A stretch of 64,000 nt of DNA from NCBI RefSeq assembly GCF_036345015.1, contig NZ_CP084098.1, positions 1,005,326 through 1,069,325 of the forward strand, written 5' to 3'. The DNA comes from Cyanobacterium sp. Dongsha4 (GTDB lineage: Bacteria; Cyanobacteriota; Cyanobacteriia; Cyanobacteriales; Cyanobacteriaceae). A model generated the notes under the pieces. That model searched no databases and was not told the DNA's origin. It worked only from the letters and a program-made list of their open reading frames with translations. Each line of letters begins with the position of its first letter. Within the stretch, counting starts at the first letter, position 1. This document shows, piece after piece, positions 26,648-35,546 of this stretch. Made by a program: the position numbers and the translations under genes.

Positions 26648-27397
26648 TTAATTATTGATGGAAATAAAGTCTTGATAACTTGCCGTCAATTCCTTAACCG
26701 CTAACTCATAAAACTGTTTACCGTGTTCAGGAGTAGCCAAAGCAGGATTAGATCCCATTCTACCATCAGGGTAGCATTCTCGAAAGTTCTTTGCTCCGTA
26801 AATAGGATGTCCTGTGGTAACAGATTTCTCTAACGGTGCATTTTTAATACTTTCAGGATAAACAAATTGAGTTAAAGCTACTTCTGAAGGGGTAGCATGA
26901 GAGCCTTCTTCATCTCCATAAAGTTTTTTTGCCAGTTGATAGACTTCACGCCCCATAAACCAATTAGCAATTTTACATTTAACTTGTTCACTATCAGCAA
27001 AATTCATCGAATCTAAATGGTCATAAAACTGAGAAAAACTAGCCTTGACAGTGGCAATGTTTCCTCCATGCCCATTAATAAAAAAGAATTTTTTAAAACC
27101 TGCTTTGAACAAAGAAGTAAGATAATCTTGGATATATAGTATCAAAGTAGTTGGACGTAGAGATATAGTGCCGGGAAAAGCCGTATGATGTAAAGCCATG
27201 CCCACATTAATAGTTGGGGCAACAATTGCTTCCGTATTTTCTCCCACTCCCTGAGCTATTTTTTCCGCGCAAATAGCATCTGTACCTATTAAGCCCGTTG
27301 GCCCATGTTGCTCTGTTGAACCAATAGGAATAATAATACCATTAGAATGGGTGAGGTATTTTTCTACTTCTTGCCAAGTGAGTAAATGTAACTGCAT
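26648..27397 (-). CDS. Creatininase-family amidohydrolase
   Basis: This 249-residue protein has the creatininase-fold signatures: IPIGSTEQHGPTGLIGTDA (Glu/His/Asp metal ligands), VGMALHHTAFPGTISL, and FINGHGGNIA. A DEEGSHATPSEVALTQF motif supplies the final Glu. The family hydrolyses cyclic amides and includes enzymes of riboflavin/F420 and redox-cofactor pathways. In a cyanobacterium creatinine itself is unlikely to be the substrate. It could be transcribed with the nitrilase-like gene, 133 bases downstream. Confidence 0.85.
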   Translation of the reverse strand: MQLHLLTWQEVEKYLTHSNGIIIPIGSTEQHGPTGLIGTDAICAEKIAQGVGENTEAIVAPTINVGMALHHTAFPGTISLRPTTLILYIQDYLTSLFKAGFKKFFFINGHGGNIATVKASFSQFYDHLDSMNFADSEQVKCKIANWFMGREVYQLAKKLYGDEEGSHATPSEVALTQFVYPESIKNAPLEKSVTTGHPIYGAKNFRECYPDGRMGSNPALATPEHGKQFYELAVKELTASYQDFISINN

Positions 27398-27623
27398 TTT
27401 CGTCGATTATTTTTGAAATCATTTTATCAAAAAATAAGGGTTGATTTGAGTTCGGAGTCAGAAAAGAGATGTCAAGGTGTTAGGGTATTAGGATACTGGG
27501 GTATTGGGGTATCAGGAGGTAAGGGGGGTTTCTTTTAAGGGAAGACACAGAGGGCTTTGCCTCTTGCCTCTTTAACTTTGCCCTTTTCTTAATTACTGAT
27601 TCCTAATTGCCTAAAATCTTGTT

Positions 27624-28583
27624 TCATAATGGAATAATCCCACTAGGATTCAAAGGAAAAAGGTTTCCATAATAATCTTGTTTGATGGCGTTGAGATCAT
27701 AGGTGTTTTTAATATTTGGTAAATTATTTATATCCTCCACATATCTGCTTAAGTGTGGGTAAGATGCGATCGCACTTAGACTACATTTGAATAGAGAATA
27801 GTAAACCACATCAAAACGAATCAAAGTAGTAAATAAACGCACATCTGCTAAAGTTAAACTATCACCACACAGATAACGATTACTAACTAAATGAATTTCA
27901 ATCTGACCTAAAGTATCAAATAGACTGCGACAGGCTGACTCATAAGCCTCCTGAGTTTGGGCAAAACCGCAACGATAAACCCCATTGTTAACATTATGAT
28001 AAATTTTCTCATTCCATTGATCTATTTGCCTCACCAAAGAAGAAGGATAGAGATTCAAACTCGGATTCTTGGCATACTGATTAAATTGAGAATTAAGCAA
28101 TAGAATAATATCTGCACTCTCATTATTAACAATAGTTTTAGTTTGTTTATCCCACAAAACAGGAACAGTATTTCTTCCTCGATAATTACTTTGAGAAAGT
28201 TGATAAAGTTGAGCAAGAGTTCGGCAATTTTCTGACTCTGTTTCCATAATCCATCCCCCTTGATTAACAGAAGGAATCAGGATTTCTATATCAATCACAT
28301 CTTCTAAACCCTTTAAACTTCTAAGCATTAAAGTACGGTGTGCCCATGGGCAACTCATCCCCACATATAGACGATAACGACCTTTTTCGGGTTGATAAAG
28401 ATAATTTACCTCTGATTTGACCTGATGACGAAATTGACTAGGAGGACGTTGATAATTTCCTTGTTTTTCGGTGGGAGCTAATTGAGACATCATAATCCGC
28501 CATAGAGTATGCCAAATCCATTTTCCTGTAACAATTAACCAAGATTGAGGCAAAGATGTACTCTTATTTTTTAAATCTGTCAT
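27624..28583 (-). CDS. Glutathionyl-hydroquinone reductase (Xi-class GST)
   Basis: This 319-residue protein shows the defining CPWAHRTLM motif with catalytic Cys (residue ~84). It is preceded by YRLYVGMS and followed by the VPVLWDKQTKTIVNNESADI glutathione site and a helical C-terminal domain (SLTLADVRLF). The family reduces glutathionyl-hydroquinones, probably protecting against quinone adducts. A strong promoter and a small-RNA-like leader with a terminator lie upstream, so attenuation or read-through control is possible. Confidence 0.88.
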   Translation of the reverse strand: MTDLKNKSTSLPQSWLIVTGKWIWHTLWRIMMSQLAPTEKQGNYQRPPSQFRHQVKSEVNYLYQPEKGRYRLYVGMSCPWAHRTLMLRSLKGLEDVIDIEILIPSVNQGGWIMETESENCRTLAQLYQLSQSNYRGRNTVPVLWDKQTKTIVNNESADIILLLNSQFNQYAKNPSLNLYPSSLVRQIDQWNEKIYHNVNNGVYRCGFAQTQEAYESACRSLFDTLGQIEIHLVSNRYLCGDSLTLADVRLFTTLIRFDVVYYSLFKCSLSAIASYPHLSRYVEDINNLPNIKNTYDLNAIKQDYYGNLFPLNPSGIIPL

Positions 28584-28647
28584 GGATATAGACTCACCTG
28601 AACGAGGTAGATTCTCATATTCCCTTTAAACTTAGTTATCATCGTGC

Positions 28648-28694
28648 AAAAAGAAAAGCCCCTGGGAGTCTTGCCGTGTTTCGACCCCAAGAGC
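28648..28694 (-). terminator. Terminator hairpin of the small RNA
   Basis: On the minus strand GCTCTTGGG (28694-28686) pairs along its whole 9 bases with CCCAGGGGC (28666-28658), with two G-U pairs, around a 19-base loop. TTTTCTTTTT follows at once. Confidence 0.7.
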
Positions 28695-28742
28695 TATTCT
28701 TTGATTTCCTCACACCCTAATTAGGTACATTGACCTTAACTA
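28648..28742 (-). ncRNA. Small RNA or attenuated leader, about 95 nt
   Basis: A near-consensus minus-strand promoter (28749-28777) would start transcription at about 28742. The transcript contains GGGTGTGAGGAAATC in its first half, which looks single-stranded. It ends in a strong hairpin with TTTTCTTTTT at 28648-28657. No open frame with a ribosome-binding site is visible. The RNA could be free-standing or be the leader of the glutathionyl-hydroquinone reductase gene, 65 bases further on. I could not match it to a known family. Its UUUCCUCACACC complement recalls the Yfr1 core only on the opposite strand. Confidence 0.6.
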
Positions 28743-28748
28743 ATAAAC

Positions 28749-28777
28749 AGTATAAACCTATTTTCTCATCCTGTCAA
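28749..28777 (-). promoter_or_regulatory. Consensus-like sigma-70 promoter
   Basis: On the minus strand TTGACA (28777-28772), a 17-base spacer and TATACT (28754-28749) form a near-perfect housekeeping promoter that drives the small RNA. On the opposite strand a TATAAT at about 28782-28787 may serve hisA. Confidence 0.7.
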
Positions 28778-28819
28778 CTGGTATAATAAAATTTCTTTAA
28801 ATTAGTTATAAATTAAGTT

Positions 28820-29590
28820 ATGGAAGTTATACCTGCTATTGATTTATTAGCTGGACGTTGCGTTAGATTATATCAAGGTGATTATGAACAATCTCAAGTT
28901 TTTAGTGAAAATCCCTTAGAAATCGCCCTACAGTGGCAGTCGTTGGGGGCGACTCGTTTACATCTAGTAGATTTAGATGGAGCAAAAGAAGGAACAACCA
29001 TCAATTTAGATGCTATTTCTACTATCGTTAAAAATCTTAATATCCCCATTCAAGTAGGAGGAGGACTGCGCGATCGCACTTCCATAGAACGTTTGTTCGA
29101 TTTAGGAGTAGAAAGGGCAATTGTCGGCACTGTAGCAGTGGAAAAACCAGAATTGGTAGAAGAATTGTGTAATACTTTCCCTCATAAAATTGCAGTAGGT
29201 ATTGACGCTCGTAATGGAAAAGTAGCCACAAAAGGATGGTTAGAAACATCAACAGTTGAAGCCACTGATTTAGCCCAGAGAATTTCTGACAAAGCCGCCG
29301 CCATAATTTATACAGATATTAGTAGAGATGGCACATTAGTAGGTCCTAATATCGAAGCCTTAAAACAATTAGCCCAAGTAACAGACATTCCTGTTATTGC
29401 CTCTGGTGGTATAAGTTCTTTAACAGATTTATTAAGTTTAGTTTCCTTAGAATCTTTAGGTGTTCGGGGTGTTATTGTTGGAAAAGCAATCTATACAGGT
29501 AAACTAGATTTAAAAGAAGCGATACAAGCCATTGGCAATGGCAGATTACAAGATATTCCCCCCGATATTGGTAACTCAACCCTAGTTTAA
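28820..29590 (+). CDS. hisA: Phosphoribosylformimino-AICAR isomerase
   Basis: HisA is the isomerase of histidine synthesis that converts ProFAR to PRFAR. The 256-residue (beta-alpha)8 barrel has the two catalytic Asp: [17 protein letters not shown] at residue ~8 and the [11 protein letters not shown] segment. It also has phosphate-binding VGGGLR and ASGGISSL loops. The length is normal. The TAA stop directly abuts a dispersed repeat starting CCTAAGTTCGG. Confidence 0.95.
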   Translation: MEVIPAIDLLAGRCVRLYQGDYEQSQVFSENPLEIALQWQSLGATRLHLVDLDGAKEGTTINLDAISTIVKNLNIPIQVGGGLRDRTSIERLFDLGVERAIVGTVAVEKPELVEELCNTFPHKIAVGIDARNGKVATKGWLETSTVEATDLAQRISDKAAAIIYTDISRDGTLVGPNIEALKQLAQVTDIPVIASGGISSLTDLLSLVSLESLGVRGVIVGKAIYTGKLDLKEAIQAIGNGRLQDIPPDIGNSTLV

Positions 29591-29625
29591 CCTAAGTTCG
29601 GTTTGAGAATATCAGTTAAGGGCAA
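29591..29625 (+). repeat. Repeat end abutting the hisA stop
   Basis: CCTAAGTTCGGTTTGAGAATATCAG begins at the base after the hisA TAA. It matches the conserved outer end (CCTGAGTTCG) and inner TATCAGTTAA part found at 4630-4660 after the PD-(D/E)XK nuclease gene and at other sites. Confidence 0.6.
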
Positions 29626-29849
29626 GTTGTGGGGGTTTGAACAATATTTAACGCTTATAGTTGCATTGTATCTGGTTTTATGTGTCAGGTGTTTTTAATT
29701 TTGCTCCTTACCCCCTTCTTATGAATAGATTTTATCTCTAACAGAGGTTATAATAAATAATTTAGCAATCGTGCATAAATTTCAGTATCATAGTATAGGT
29801 TAAATAAATATTCACTAAAGTTATATAGTTGTAAACTAATTAAGTTAAT

Positions 29850-30098
29850 ATGGTTAAATTACGTTTAAAAAGATTAGGAAAAAAAAGAGAAGTAAGTTAC
29901 CGTATTGTTGCGATGAATAGTACCAGTCGCCGTGATGGAAAAGTGTTAGAAGAATTAGGATTCTACAATCCTAGAAATGACGAAACTAGATTAAACGTAC
30001 CTGCTATTGTCACCAGATTAAAACAGGGTGCTCAACCAACCGAAACTGTACGCAGTATTTTGACAAAAGCAAAAGTATTTGAACAAGTAAATGCTTAA
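29850..30098 (+). CDS. rpsP: 30S ribosomal protein S16
   Basis: This 82-residue S16 protein has the typical start [20 protein letters not shown] and the [14 protein letters not shown] motif. It sits in the small-subunit body. It overlaps the KH-domain gene by 8 bases, so the two are translationally coupled. This rpsP-khpA order is widespread in bacteria. Confidence 0.96.
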   Translation: MVKLRLKRLGKKREVSYRIVAMNSTSRRDGKVLEELGFYNPRNDETRLNVPAIVTRLKQGAQPTETVRSILTKAKVFEQVNA

Positions 30099-30507
30099 TA
30101 GTGACATAAACTTTCCCCTTCCTGATGGAACAAAACCAGATTATGATGGTTTAGTGCGTTTTTTAATTGAACCTTTATTAGAATCTCCCGAATTGTTAAA
30201 TTTCGATTGCGAATTAGTACCTAGTACAAAAAGAGTCTGGATTCGTTTGGCTTTTGAAGAAAATGATAAGGGCAGAATATATGGTAGAGGTGGACGTAAT
30301 ATTCAGGCAGTAAAAACAGTTTTACAAACTGCGGCAAACATTGTTGGGGATACCTTATACTTAGAAATTTATGACGAACAAGGGCGAAATAGAAGTAGAA
30401 ATTCTCGCCCTCCAATAACTTCATCTTCTCCCAACAAAGAATCAGGAGATGCTTATTCTAAAAAACCAGTGAGAAGAAGACGTCGCACTATTAAACCTCA
30501 ATTTTAG
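30091..30507 (+). CDS. khpA: KH-domain RNA-binding protein (KhpA type)
   Basis: This 138-residue protein has a single type II KH domain at residues ~15-95 with [22 protein letters not shown] (the GxxG loop is GRGG). It is longer than most KhpA proteins by a disordered, basic C-terminal tail of about 40 residues that ends in [14 protein letters not shown]. It starts inside the rpsP frame. RNA-binding proteins of this family help control translation and cell shape in other bacteria. Confidence 0.88.
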   Translation: MLNSDINFPLPDGTKPDYDGLVRFLIEPLLESPELLNFDCELVPSTKRVWIRLAFEENDKGRIYGRGGRNIQAVKTVLQTAANIVGDTLYLEIYDEQGRNRSRNSRPPITSSSPNKESGDAYSKKPVRRRRRTIKPQF

Positions 30508-30530
30508 TAAAAACACTCAACTAATAAATG

Positions 30531-30572
30531 ACGCTACAATTGCTTATTCCGTTGGGCTTTTGTGGCGTTTTG
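30531..30572 (+). terminator. Terminator after rpsP-khpA
   Basis: ACGCTACAA (30531-30539) pairs with TTGTGGCGT (30560-30568) in a 9-bp stem with one G-U pair, followed by TTTTGC. It lies 24 bases after the khpA stop. Confidence 0.6.
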
Positions 30573-30765
30573 CATTTATATTTAGGATTTGCTTAAAAGG
30601 TATTTTGATTAGAAAAGGCAAAGGGCAACGATGCACAGGACAAGAGGCAAAAGGTAAAAGAATTTAATAAACCTCTCCCTAACACCTCAATCCCCCAATA
30701 CCCCAACACCCTAAACGCCTATTCTCCATCTAAATGGAAAATCATATCTAAAATCAGCAACGCCG

Positions 30766-31107
30766 TTAATTTATTTCCCTTGCCTGACGAAAAATTTTTG
30801 CGGCAAACTCAGGATTTTCCCTCATCCGTCTAAATAATAATGGCATATCTTTATAATGTTGTTTAATTAATTCCTCATCTTCAGAGGGAATTTTTCCAGC
30901 TAAAAAAATAAGTTTATCTTCATCTAAGGTTAAATATTGAGCTAATTGACGAATAATATCTTCTTTTGGTGGATTTCCTCTATCATTCTCCAATTTAGAG
31001 AGGTAAGTAAAGTCTATTCCCAATTTATCGGCTAACTCTCTTTGACTATACTTTTTTTCTTTTCTGGCTTGTTTTATCAACTCTCCAAAGGTTTTTACTT
31101 CTATCAT
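30766..31107 (-). CDS. XRE-family transcriptional regulator
   Basis: This 113-residue protein has an N-terminal helix-turn-helix (residues ~8-62: SQRELADKLGIDFTYLSKLENDRGNPP). A helical tail follows that probably mediates dimers (DMPLLFRRMRENPEFAAKIF). It is divergent from two coiled-coil genes across a 100-base gap containing an inverted repeat suited to its binding. It very likely controls that pair, and probably itself. No peptidase domain is attached. Confidence 0.85.
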   Translation of the reverse strand: MIEVKTFGELIKQARKEKKYSQRELADKLGIDFTYLSKLENDRGNPPKEDIIRQLAQYLTLDEDKLIFLAGKIPSEDEELIKQHYKDMPLLFRRMRENPEFAAKIFRQAREIN

Positions 31108-31150
31108 AATTAAATATTTGAAAAAATTTTCAACTTTTACTTGACTAAAA

Positions 31151-31187
31151 ATTCAACATTAGTTAACATCATAATATCATGTTGAAT
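31151..31187. promoter_or_regulatory. Inverted-repeat operator candidate
   Basis: ATTCAACAT (31151-31159) and ATGTTGAAT (31179-31187) are perfect 9-bp inverted repeats with a third half-site GTTAACAT between them. The set is placed in the divergent promoter region of the XRE regulator and the coiled-coil genes. Confidence 0.55.
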
Positions 31188-31207
31188 AAAAAATCAAGTT
31201 TAAGGTT

Positions 31208-32188
31208 ATGAGTCAAGCAGAGTTACAGCCCACAAAAGTGCAAATAATGTCGGCATTTCATCGGTTACTAAATCAATATCAGCAACAAGAAGCCAAGATT
31301 ACGACAAAAGAAGAAGCAATTGAGAAGGAAAAAAATAAGGTTTTGTTAACCAAAGTTGCGGATTATACCGTTAATAATATTGTTAATAGTATGGCAACTT
31401 TACAGTTAGATTTTGGGAATTTAACCAAAGAAATTGCCACGAGATTAGAAAATGAATCTAATATATTAATTGACCTAAAAAAAGCAATTACTGTTGAAGC
31501 TAAAAGACTAGAAGAATTAAAACAAATTCGCTTAGTAGCTGATGGTTTATATATTCTTAGACAAGAACATCAAGAGAAGTTAAAATTATTAGAAAATCAG
31601 ATTGAAGAAAGTAAAAAATTAATTGAGATTCAACAGGAAAAATTAAGAAAAAATTGGGAAAAAGAACAAGCAGAATTTGAAATAAAAATAGCAGAAGAAT
31701 CTAATTTATTAGAAGAAGCAAGAGCAAAAGAAGAAGCAGATTATAACTATAACTTACAAATTAGTCGAAAACGAGAAATGGATGAATATGAAGAAACAAA
31801 AAGGAATCAAGAAAGAGAATTAAATTTACTAGGAAAAGAAAAGAATAAACTATGGCAAGAAAGAGAAAATATTTTAGCTAGTCAAGAGGAAGAATTTAAG
31901 GCTAATCAAGAAAAAATTGCCCAATTAGAAGAACAAATTAAAACAGAAGTTAATAAAGCCCGTAGTGAAGCGATTCAAGAAGCTGACAGAGAGGCAAAAG
32001 TTAAAGCTAATTTAGTAGAGAAAGAATGGGAAGCTACGAAGCAAGGCTATGAGTTTAAGATTCAATCTTTAGAGGCAAAAATTGCCCAACAAAATCAACA
32101 AATAGATGCGATCGCACTTCAATTACAAAATGCAACAAATCAAGCTCAAAGTTTAGCATTAAAAGCCTTTCAATCCAATAATAATTAA
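31208..32188 (+). CDS. Coiled-coil protein, unknown (first of pair)
   Basis: This 326-residue protein is almost wholly charged heptad sequence (Glu/Lys/Gln-rich) from residue ~30 to the end. A short SAFHRLLNQYQ head precedes it and a VADYTVNNIVNSMATLQLDFGNL segment that is less coiled. No transmembrane segment or enzyme motif is visible. Its C-terminus (QQIDAIALQLQNATNQAQSLALKAF) resembles that of the next protein, so the two are paralogues. Probably a filament-like structural or scaffolding protein. That function is inferred from shape only. Confidence 0.75.
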   Translation: MSQAELQPTKVQIMSAFHRLLNQYQQQEAKITTKEEAIEKEKNKVLLTKVADYTVNNIVNSMATLQLDFGNLTKEIATRLENESNILIDLKKAITVEAKRLEELKQIRLVADGLYILRQEHQEKLKLLENQIEESKKLIEIQQEKLRKNWEKEQAEFEIKIAEESNLLEEARAKEEADYNYNLQISRKREMDEYEETKRNQERELNLLGKEKNKLWQERENILASQEEEFKANQEKIAQLEEQIKTEVNKARSEAIQEADREAKVKANLVEKEWEATKQGYEFKIQSLEAKIAQQNQQIDAIALQLQNATNQAQSLALKAFQSNNN

Positions 32189-32221
32189 ACAATAAATATA
32201 AAAATAATTAGGAGTAGAAAA

Positions 32222-33322
32222 ATGGCGATTAATTCAAAAAATACAAAAGCGGAAATCTTATCAGCCTATAAAGAATTAGAAAAAGAAAAAACTGAGTTAG
32301 AACAAAAAATAAAAGCAGAAAAAACTGTTACTTTTCCAGAAAATATAACACCAACTACTGAAAATATGGCTACTATTCAGGAAAAAAACTCTAGCGAAAA
32401 TGAAGAACAACCTATGAATATATCCAATGCAAATATAAGTCAAATAATCCAAAATTTAGAAACATTACAAGTTAGTTTTGGGGGGGCTGTAAGTCAACTT
32501 TCAGAACAACTAATCACAGAGGCTTCTACGGTGGAGAAATTGCAAACAGAAATTGAAGGAGAAACAGACAAGTTAAGAGAATTACACGATTTAGAAACTA
32601 TTGAAGAAAATACATTAGACGAGTTAATTAATAACTATAAAACCAGTGAAGAAAACTTCATTTTAGAATACAGTCAAAGAGAAGAAAGTTTAAGACAAGA
32701 GTTAGAAAATTTAAGTAAAGAATGGCAAAAAGAACAAGAAAACAAACAACGAGAAATCAAAATTCGTAACGATAATTATAATACCAATAAACAAAGAGAA
32801 CAAGATGAATATTATTATAATTTGCAATTAGAAAGACAACTAAATCAAGAGAGCTATGAACAAGAAATCAATAATCTCTATAAAGAATTAGAAGAAACTA
32901 AACAGCAACAAGAAAAAGTGTGGGAAGAAAGAGAAAAAACTATTTTTGAAAAGGAAAAAGAATATGAAGAAACTAAACAAAAAGTAAAAGAATTTGAGGA
33001 AAAATTGAGTTTAGAAATCAAGAAAGCAAAAGAAGAAGGAAAAGGAATCGGAACTTATCAAGCTAAAGTTAAAGCAGATTTAAGACAGAAAGAAATTGAA
33101 GGAGAAACCCAAAATTATTTATTAAGAATACAGGCTTTAGAGTCAACAATTAATAATAATGAAAACCGCATTAATAACTTATCTCATCAGTTAGAATCAG
33201 CTTTGAAACAAGTTCAAGATTTAGCAGTAAAAGCTATTGAAGGTACATCTAATCGGAATTCCTTTGAAGCGATGAAAGAGGTTGCTTTAGAACAGGCAAA
33301 AAATCAACAAAAAAGCAAATAA
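32222..33322 (+). CDS. Coiled-coil protein, unknown (second of pair)
   Basis: This 366-residue paralogue of the preceding protein starts 34 bases after it, with an AGGAG site. Shared features are the SAYKELEKEK head, the segment ISQIIQNLETLQVSFGGAVSQL, which corresponds to VNSMATLQLDFGNL of the first, and the NLSHQLESALKQVQDLAVKAIEG tail. The centre is a long Glu/Gln/Lys coiled coil. The tandem arrangement, common operator and similar ends suggest a co-assembling pair. No enzymatic residues are seen. Confidence 0.75.
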   Translation: MAINSKNTKAEILSAYKELEKEKTELEQKIKAEKTVTFPENITPTTENMATIQEKNSSENEEQPMNISNANISQIIQNLETLQVSFGGAVSQLSEQLITEASTVEKLQTEIEGETDKLRELHDLETIEENTLDELINNYKTSEENFILEYSQREESLRQELENLSKEWQKEQENKQREIKIRNDNYNTNKQREQDEYYYNLQLERQLNQESYEQEINNLYKELEETKQQQEKVWEEREKTIFEKEKEYEETKQKVKEFEEKLSLEIKKAKEEGKGIGTYQAKVKADLRQKEIEGETQNYLLRIQALESTINNNENRINNLSHQLESALKQVQDLAVKAIEGTSNRNSFEAMKEVALEQAKNQQKSK

Positions 33323-33524
33323 TTTCACCATAATAATTAGCAATTAGCAATGAAGAAAAGGCAAGAGTAATTAACAATAAAAAACAACTGAAACCTGAAA
33401 CCTGAAACCTGAAACCTACAACCTCTTTCCTAATTCCGAACTCATTTAGAATGAAGATATTTAAAGCGACAGGTGTCAAAGTAGGATATAATATCAACCA
33501 CAAAATTGTTGAAGAAGAATAGGA

Positions 33525-35342
33525 ATGTCTGACAAATTTTCCCGTCGTACTAAGATTGTAGCAACGGTAGGTCCTGCTTGTGCTAATCCTGAAACCCTGC
33601 GCAAAATGATTCTAGCAGGTGCAAATACTTTTCGTTTAAATTTTTCTCATGGCACTCATGATGATCATCAACGTAGTATTCGCCTTATCCGTCAGGCGGA
33701 AAATGAATTAAATAAGCCTATCGGTATTTTACAAGATTTACAAGGACCGAAAATTCGCTTGGGAAAGTTTAATTGTGGTTCAATTACATTGGTAGAGGGC
33801 GATCGCTATATTTTAACCAGTAGGAATGTAGAATGTACTCAGGAGATTGGTTATATCAGTTATGAAAATTTAGCAGAAGAAGTACCCATCAACTCTCGTA
33901 TTCTCCTCGATGACGGTAGGGTAGAAATGAAAGTCAAGGAAATTGATTTAGAAAAAAAGGATCTTCATTGTCAGGTAGTGGTTGGGGGTGTTTTATCCAG
34001 CAATAAAGGGGTGAATTTCCCAGATGTACGTCTCTCCGTAAAAGCATTGACAGACAAAGATAAAGTTGATTTAATGTTCGGTTTAGATCAACGGGTGGAC
34101 TGGGTTGCTTTAAGTTTTGTGCGTAATCCTCAAGATGTTTTAGAAATCAAGGATTTAATTGCCAATGCGGGTAAGTCAACACCTGTAATTGCCAAGATTG
34201 AAAAGCATGAAGCGATCGAACAAATGGAAGAAATTTTATCCCTCTGTGATGGGGTAATGGTTGCTAGGGGAGATTTAGGGGTAGAATTGCCTCCTGAAGA
34301 AGTACCAATTTTACAAAAACGCCTGATTCGTACTGCTAACCGTCTAGGTATTCCTATTATTACAGCAACTCAAATGCTTGATAGTATGGTAAAAAGTCCT
34401 AGCCCCACCCGTGCGGAGGTTTCGGACGTAGCAAATGCCATTTTAGATGGTACAGATGCGGTCATGTTATCCAATGAAACCGCCGTGGGAGATTATCCGG
34501 TTCAAGCGGTGGCAACTATGGCAAAAATCGCCACCAGAATTGAAAACGAAAGGGGTAAAATGTTGGCAGAATCAGCCGAAGGTAGTAGTTTTGCTTCTTT
34601 CCTGAATTACTCAGAGTCTTTTAGTCATAACCATAACATTCCGACTGCGATCGCCGGTGCTGTAGGTCAAATTGCACAACAGTTAAACGCTTCAGCAATT
34701 ATGACCTTAACAAAAAGTGGTGCAACTGCCCGTAACGTTTCTAAATTCCGCCCTCAAACTCCCATTTTCGCTATTACTCCCCATGTCAATGTTTCCCGTC
34801 AATTACAGTTAGTTTGGGGGGTTAAACCCTTATTACTTTTGGATTTACCCGGTTTAAGACAAGTATTTCAAGCGGCTATTAATGTTGCTAGAGAAAAAGG
34901 CTTATTGCAAGATGGTAACTTAGTGGTGATGACTGCTGGTACATTGCAGGGGGTTTCTGGATCAACGGATTTAATCAAAGTGGAAATTGTTAAGGGATTG
35001 TTAGAGGCAGGAATAGGCATTGGACAAGGCTCTATTACAGGTAGAGCAAAAGTTGTCCATGATATTACTCAAGCTAGTAATTTTCAGGCAGGAGATATAT
35101 TAGTAACAAAAAGTACCGATAACCAATATGTGGACTTTATGCGTCTTGCCTCTGCCATTGTCACCGAAGAAACAGGGGTGCGATCGCACGCCGCTCAAAT
35201 TGGTATGCGTTTAGGGATTCCCGTCATTGTTGGAGTTAAAGACGCAACTACATTAATTAGAGATGCTAGTTTTGTCACCCTTAAAATTGAACAAGGACTT
35301 GTTTACCTAGGTACAGATAATGAAAGTGACGTTGATAGTTAG
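33525..35342 (+). CDS. pyk: Pyruvate kinase with PEP-utilizer C-terminal domain
   Basis: Pyruvate kinase makes ATP and pyruvate from PEP. The 605-residue protein shows the barrel motifs VGPACANPETL, LNFSHGTHDDH, DLQGPKIRLG, PVIAKIEKHEAI and MVARGDLGVELP, and then ITATQMLDSM. After residue ~475 an extra domain follows with GRAKVVHDITQA and TEETGVRSHAAQIGMRLGIPVIVG. This is the phosphohistidine-type domain found in cyanobacterial and bacillary pyruvate kinases, with TSH replaced by RSH. The stop is followed by repeats and a converging operon. Confidence 0.95.
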   Translation: MSDKFSRRTKIVATVGPACANPETLRKMILAGANTFRLNFSHGTHDDHQRSIRLIRQAENELNKPIGILQDLQGPKIRLGKFNCGSITLVEGDRYILTSRNVECTQEIGYISYENLAEEVPINSRILLDDGRVEMKVKEIDLEKKDLHCQVVVGGVLSSNKGVNFPDVRLSVKALTDKDKVDLMFGLDQRVDWVALSFVRNPQDVLEIKDLIANAGKSTPVIAKIEKHEAIEQMEEILSLCDGVMVARGDLGVELPPEEVPILQKRLIRTANRLGIPIITATQMLDSMVKSPSPTRAEVSDVANAILDGTDAVMLSNETAVGDYPVQAVATMAKIATRIENERGKMLAESAEGSSFASFLNYSESFSHNHNIPTAIAGAVGQIAQQLNASAIMTLTKSGATARNVSKFRPQTPIFAITPHVNVSRQLQLVWGVKPLLLLDLPGLRQVFQAAINVAREKGLLQDGNLVVMTAGTLQGVSGSTDLIKVEIVKGLLEAGIGIGQGSITGRAKVVHDITQASNFQAGDILVTKSTDNQYVDFMRLASAIVTEETGVRSHAAQIGMRLGIPVIVGVKDATTLIRDASFVTLKIEQGLVYLGTDNESDVDS

Positions 35343-35389
35343 AGAAAGTAATGAATAAAGTGTGAAGGGTTGGGAGTTTGAGGATTTTT

Positions 35390-35421
35390 CTCATGCACTC
35401 GCTTCTGTCGTGAATGAGCTT
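35390..35421. repeat. 32-bp CTCATGCACTC repeat, copy B
   Basis: CTCATGCACTC-GCTTCTGTCG-TGAATGAGCTT is a relative of copies at 8050-8081 and 45752-45783 (the last on the opposite strand). The centre, CACTC..CTTC.GTCGTG, can form a short hairpin. Confidence 0.75.
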
Positions 35422-35546
35422 AGGAAAGAGGTTTCAGCGATTGGTGAGAAGTTAATTAAACACTTTTGTCCTCCCCTCTCGAGAAAGGAGATAAAGGGGG
35501 ATTTTTTTAGGGGAGACACAAAGAGGTTTACCCCTTGCCCTTTTTA

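Noticed and set aside
28648..28742. Yfr1 small RNA
   Set aside because: A CCTCACACC sequence recalls the Yfr1 core but lies on the plus strand, where there is no following terminator. Promoter and terminator point to the minus strand.
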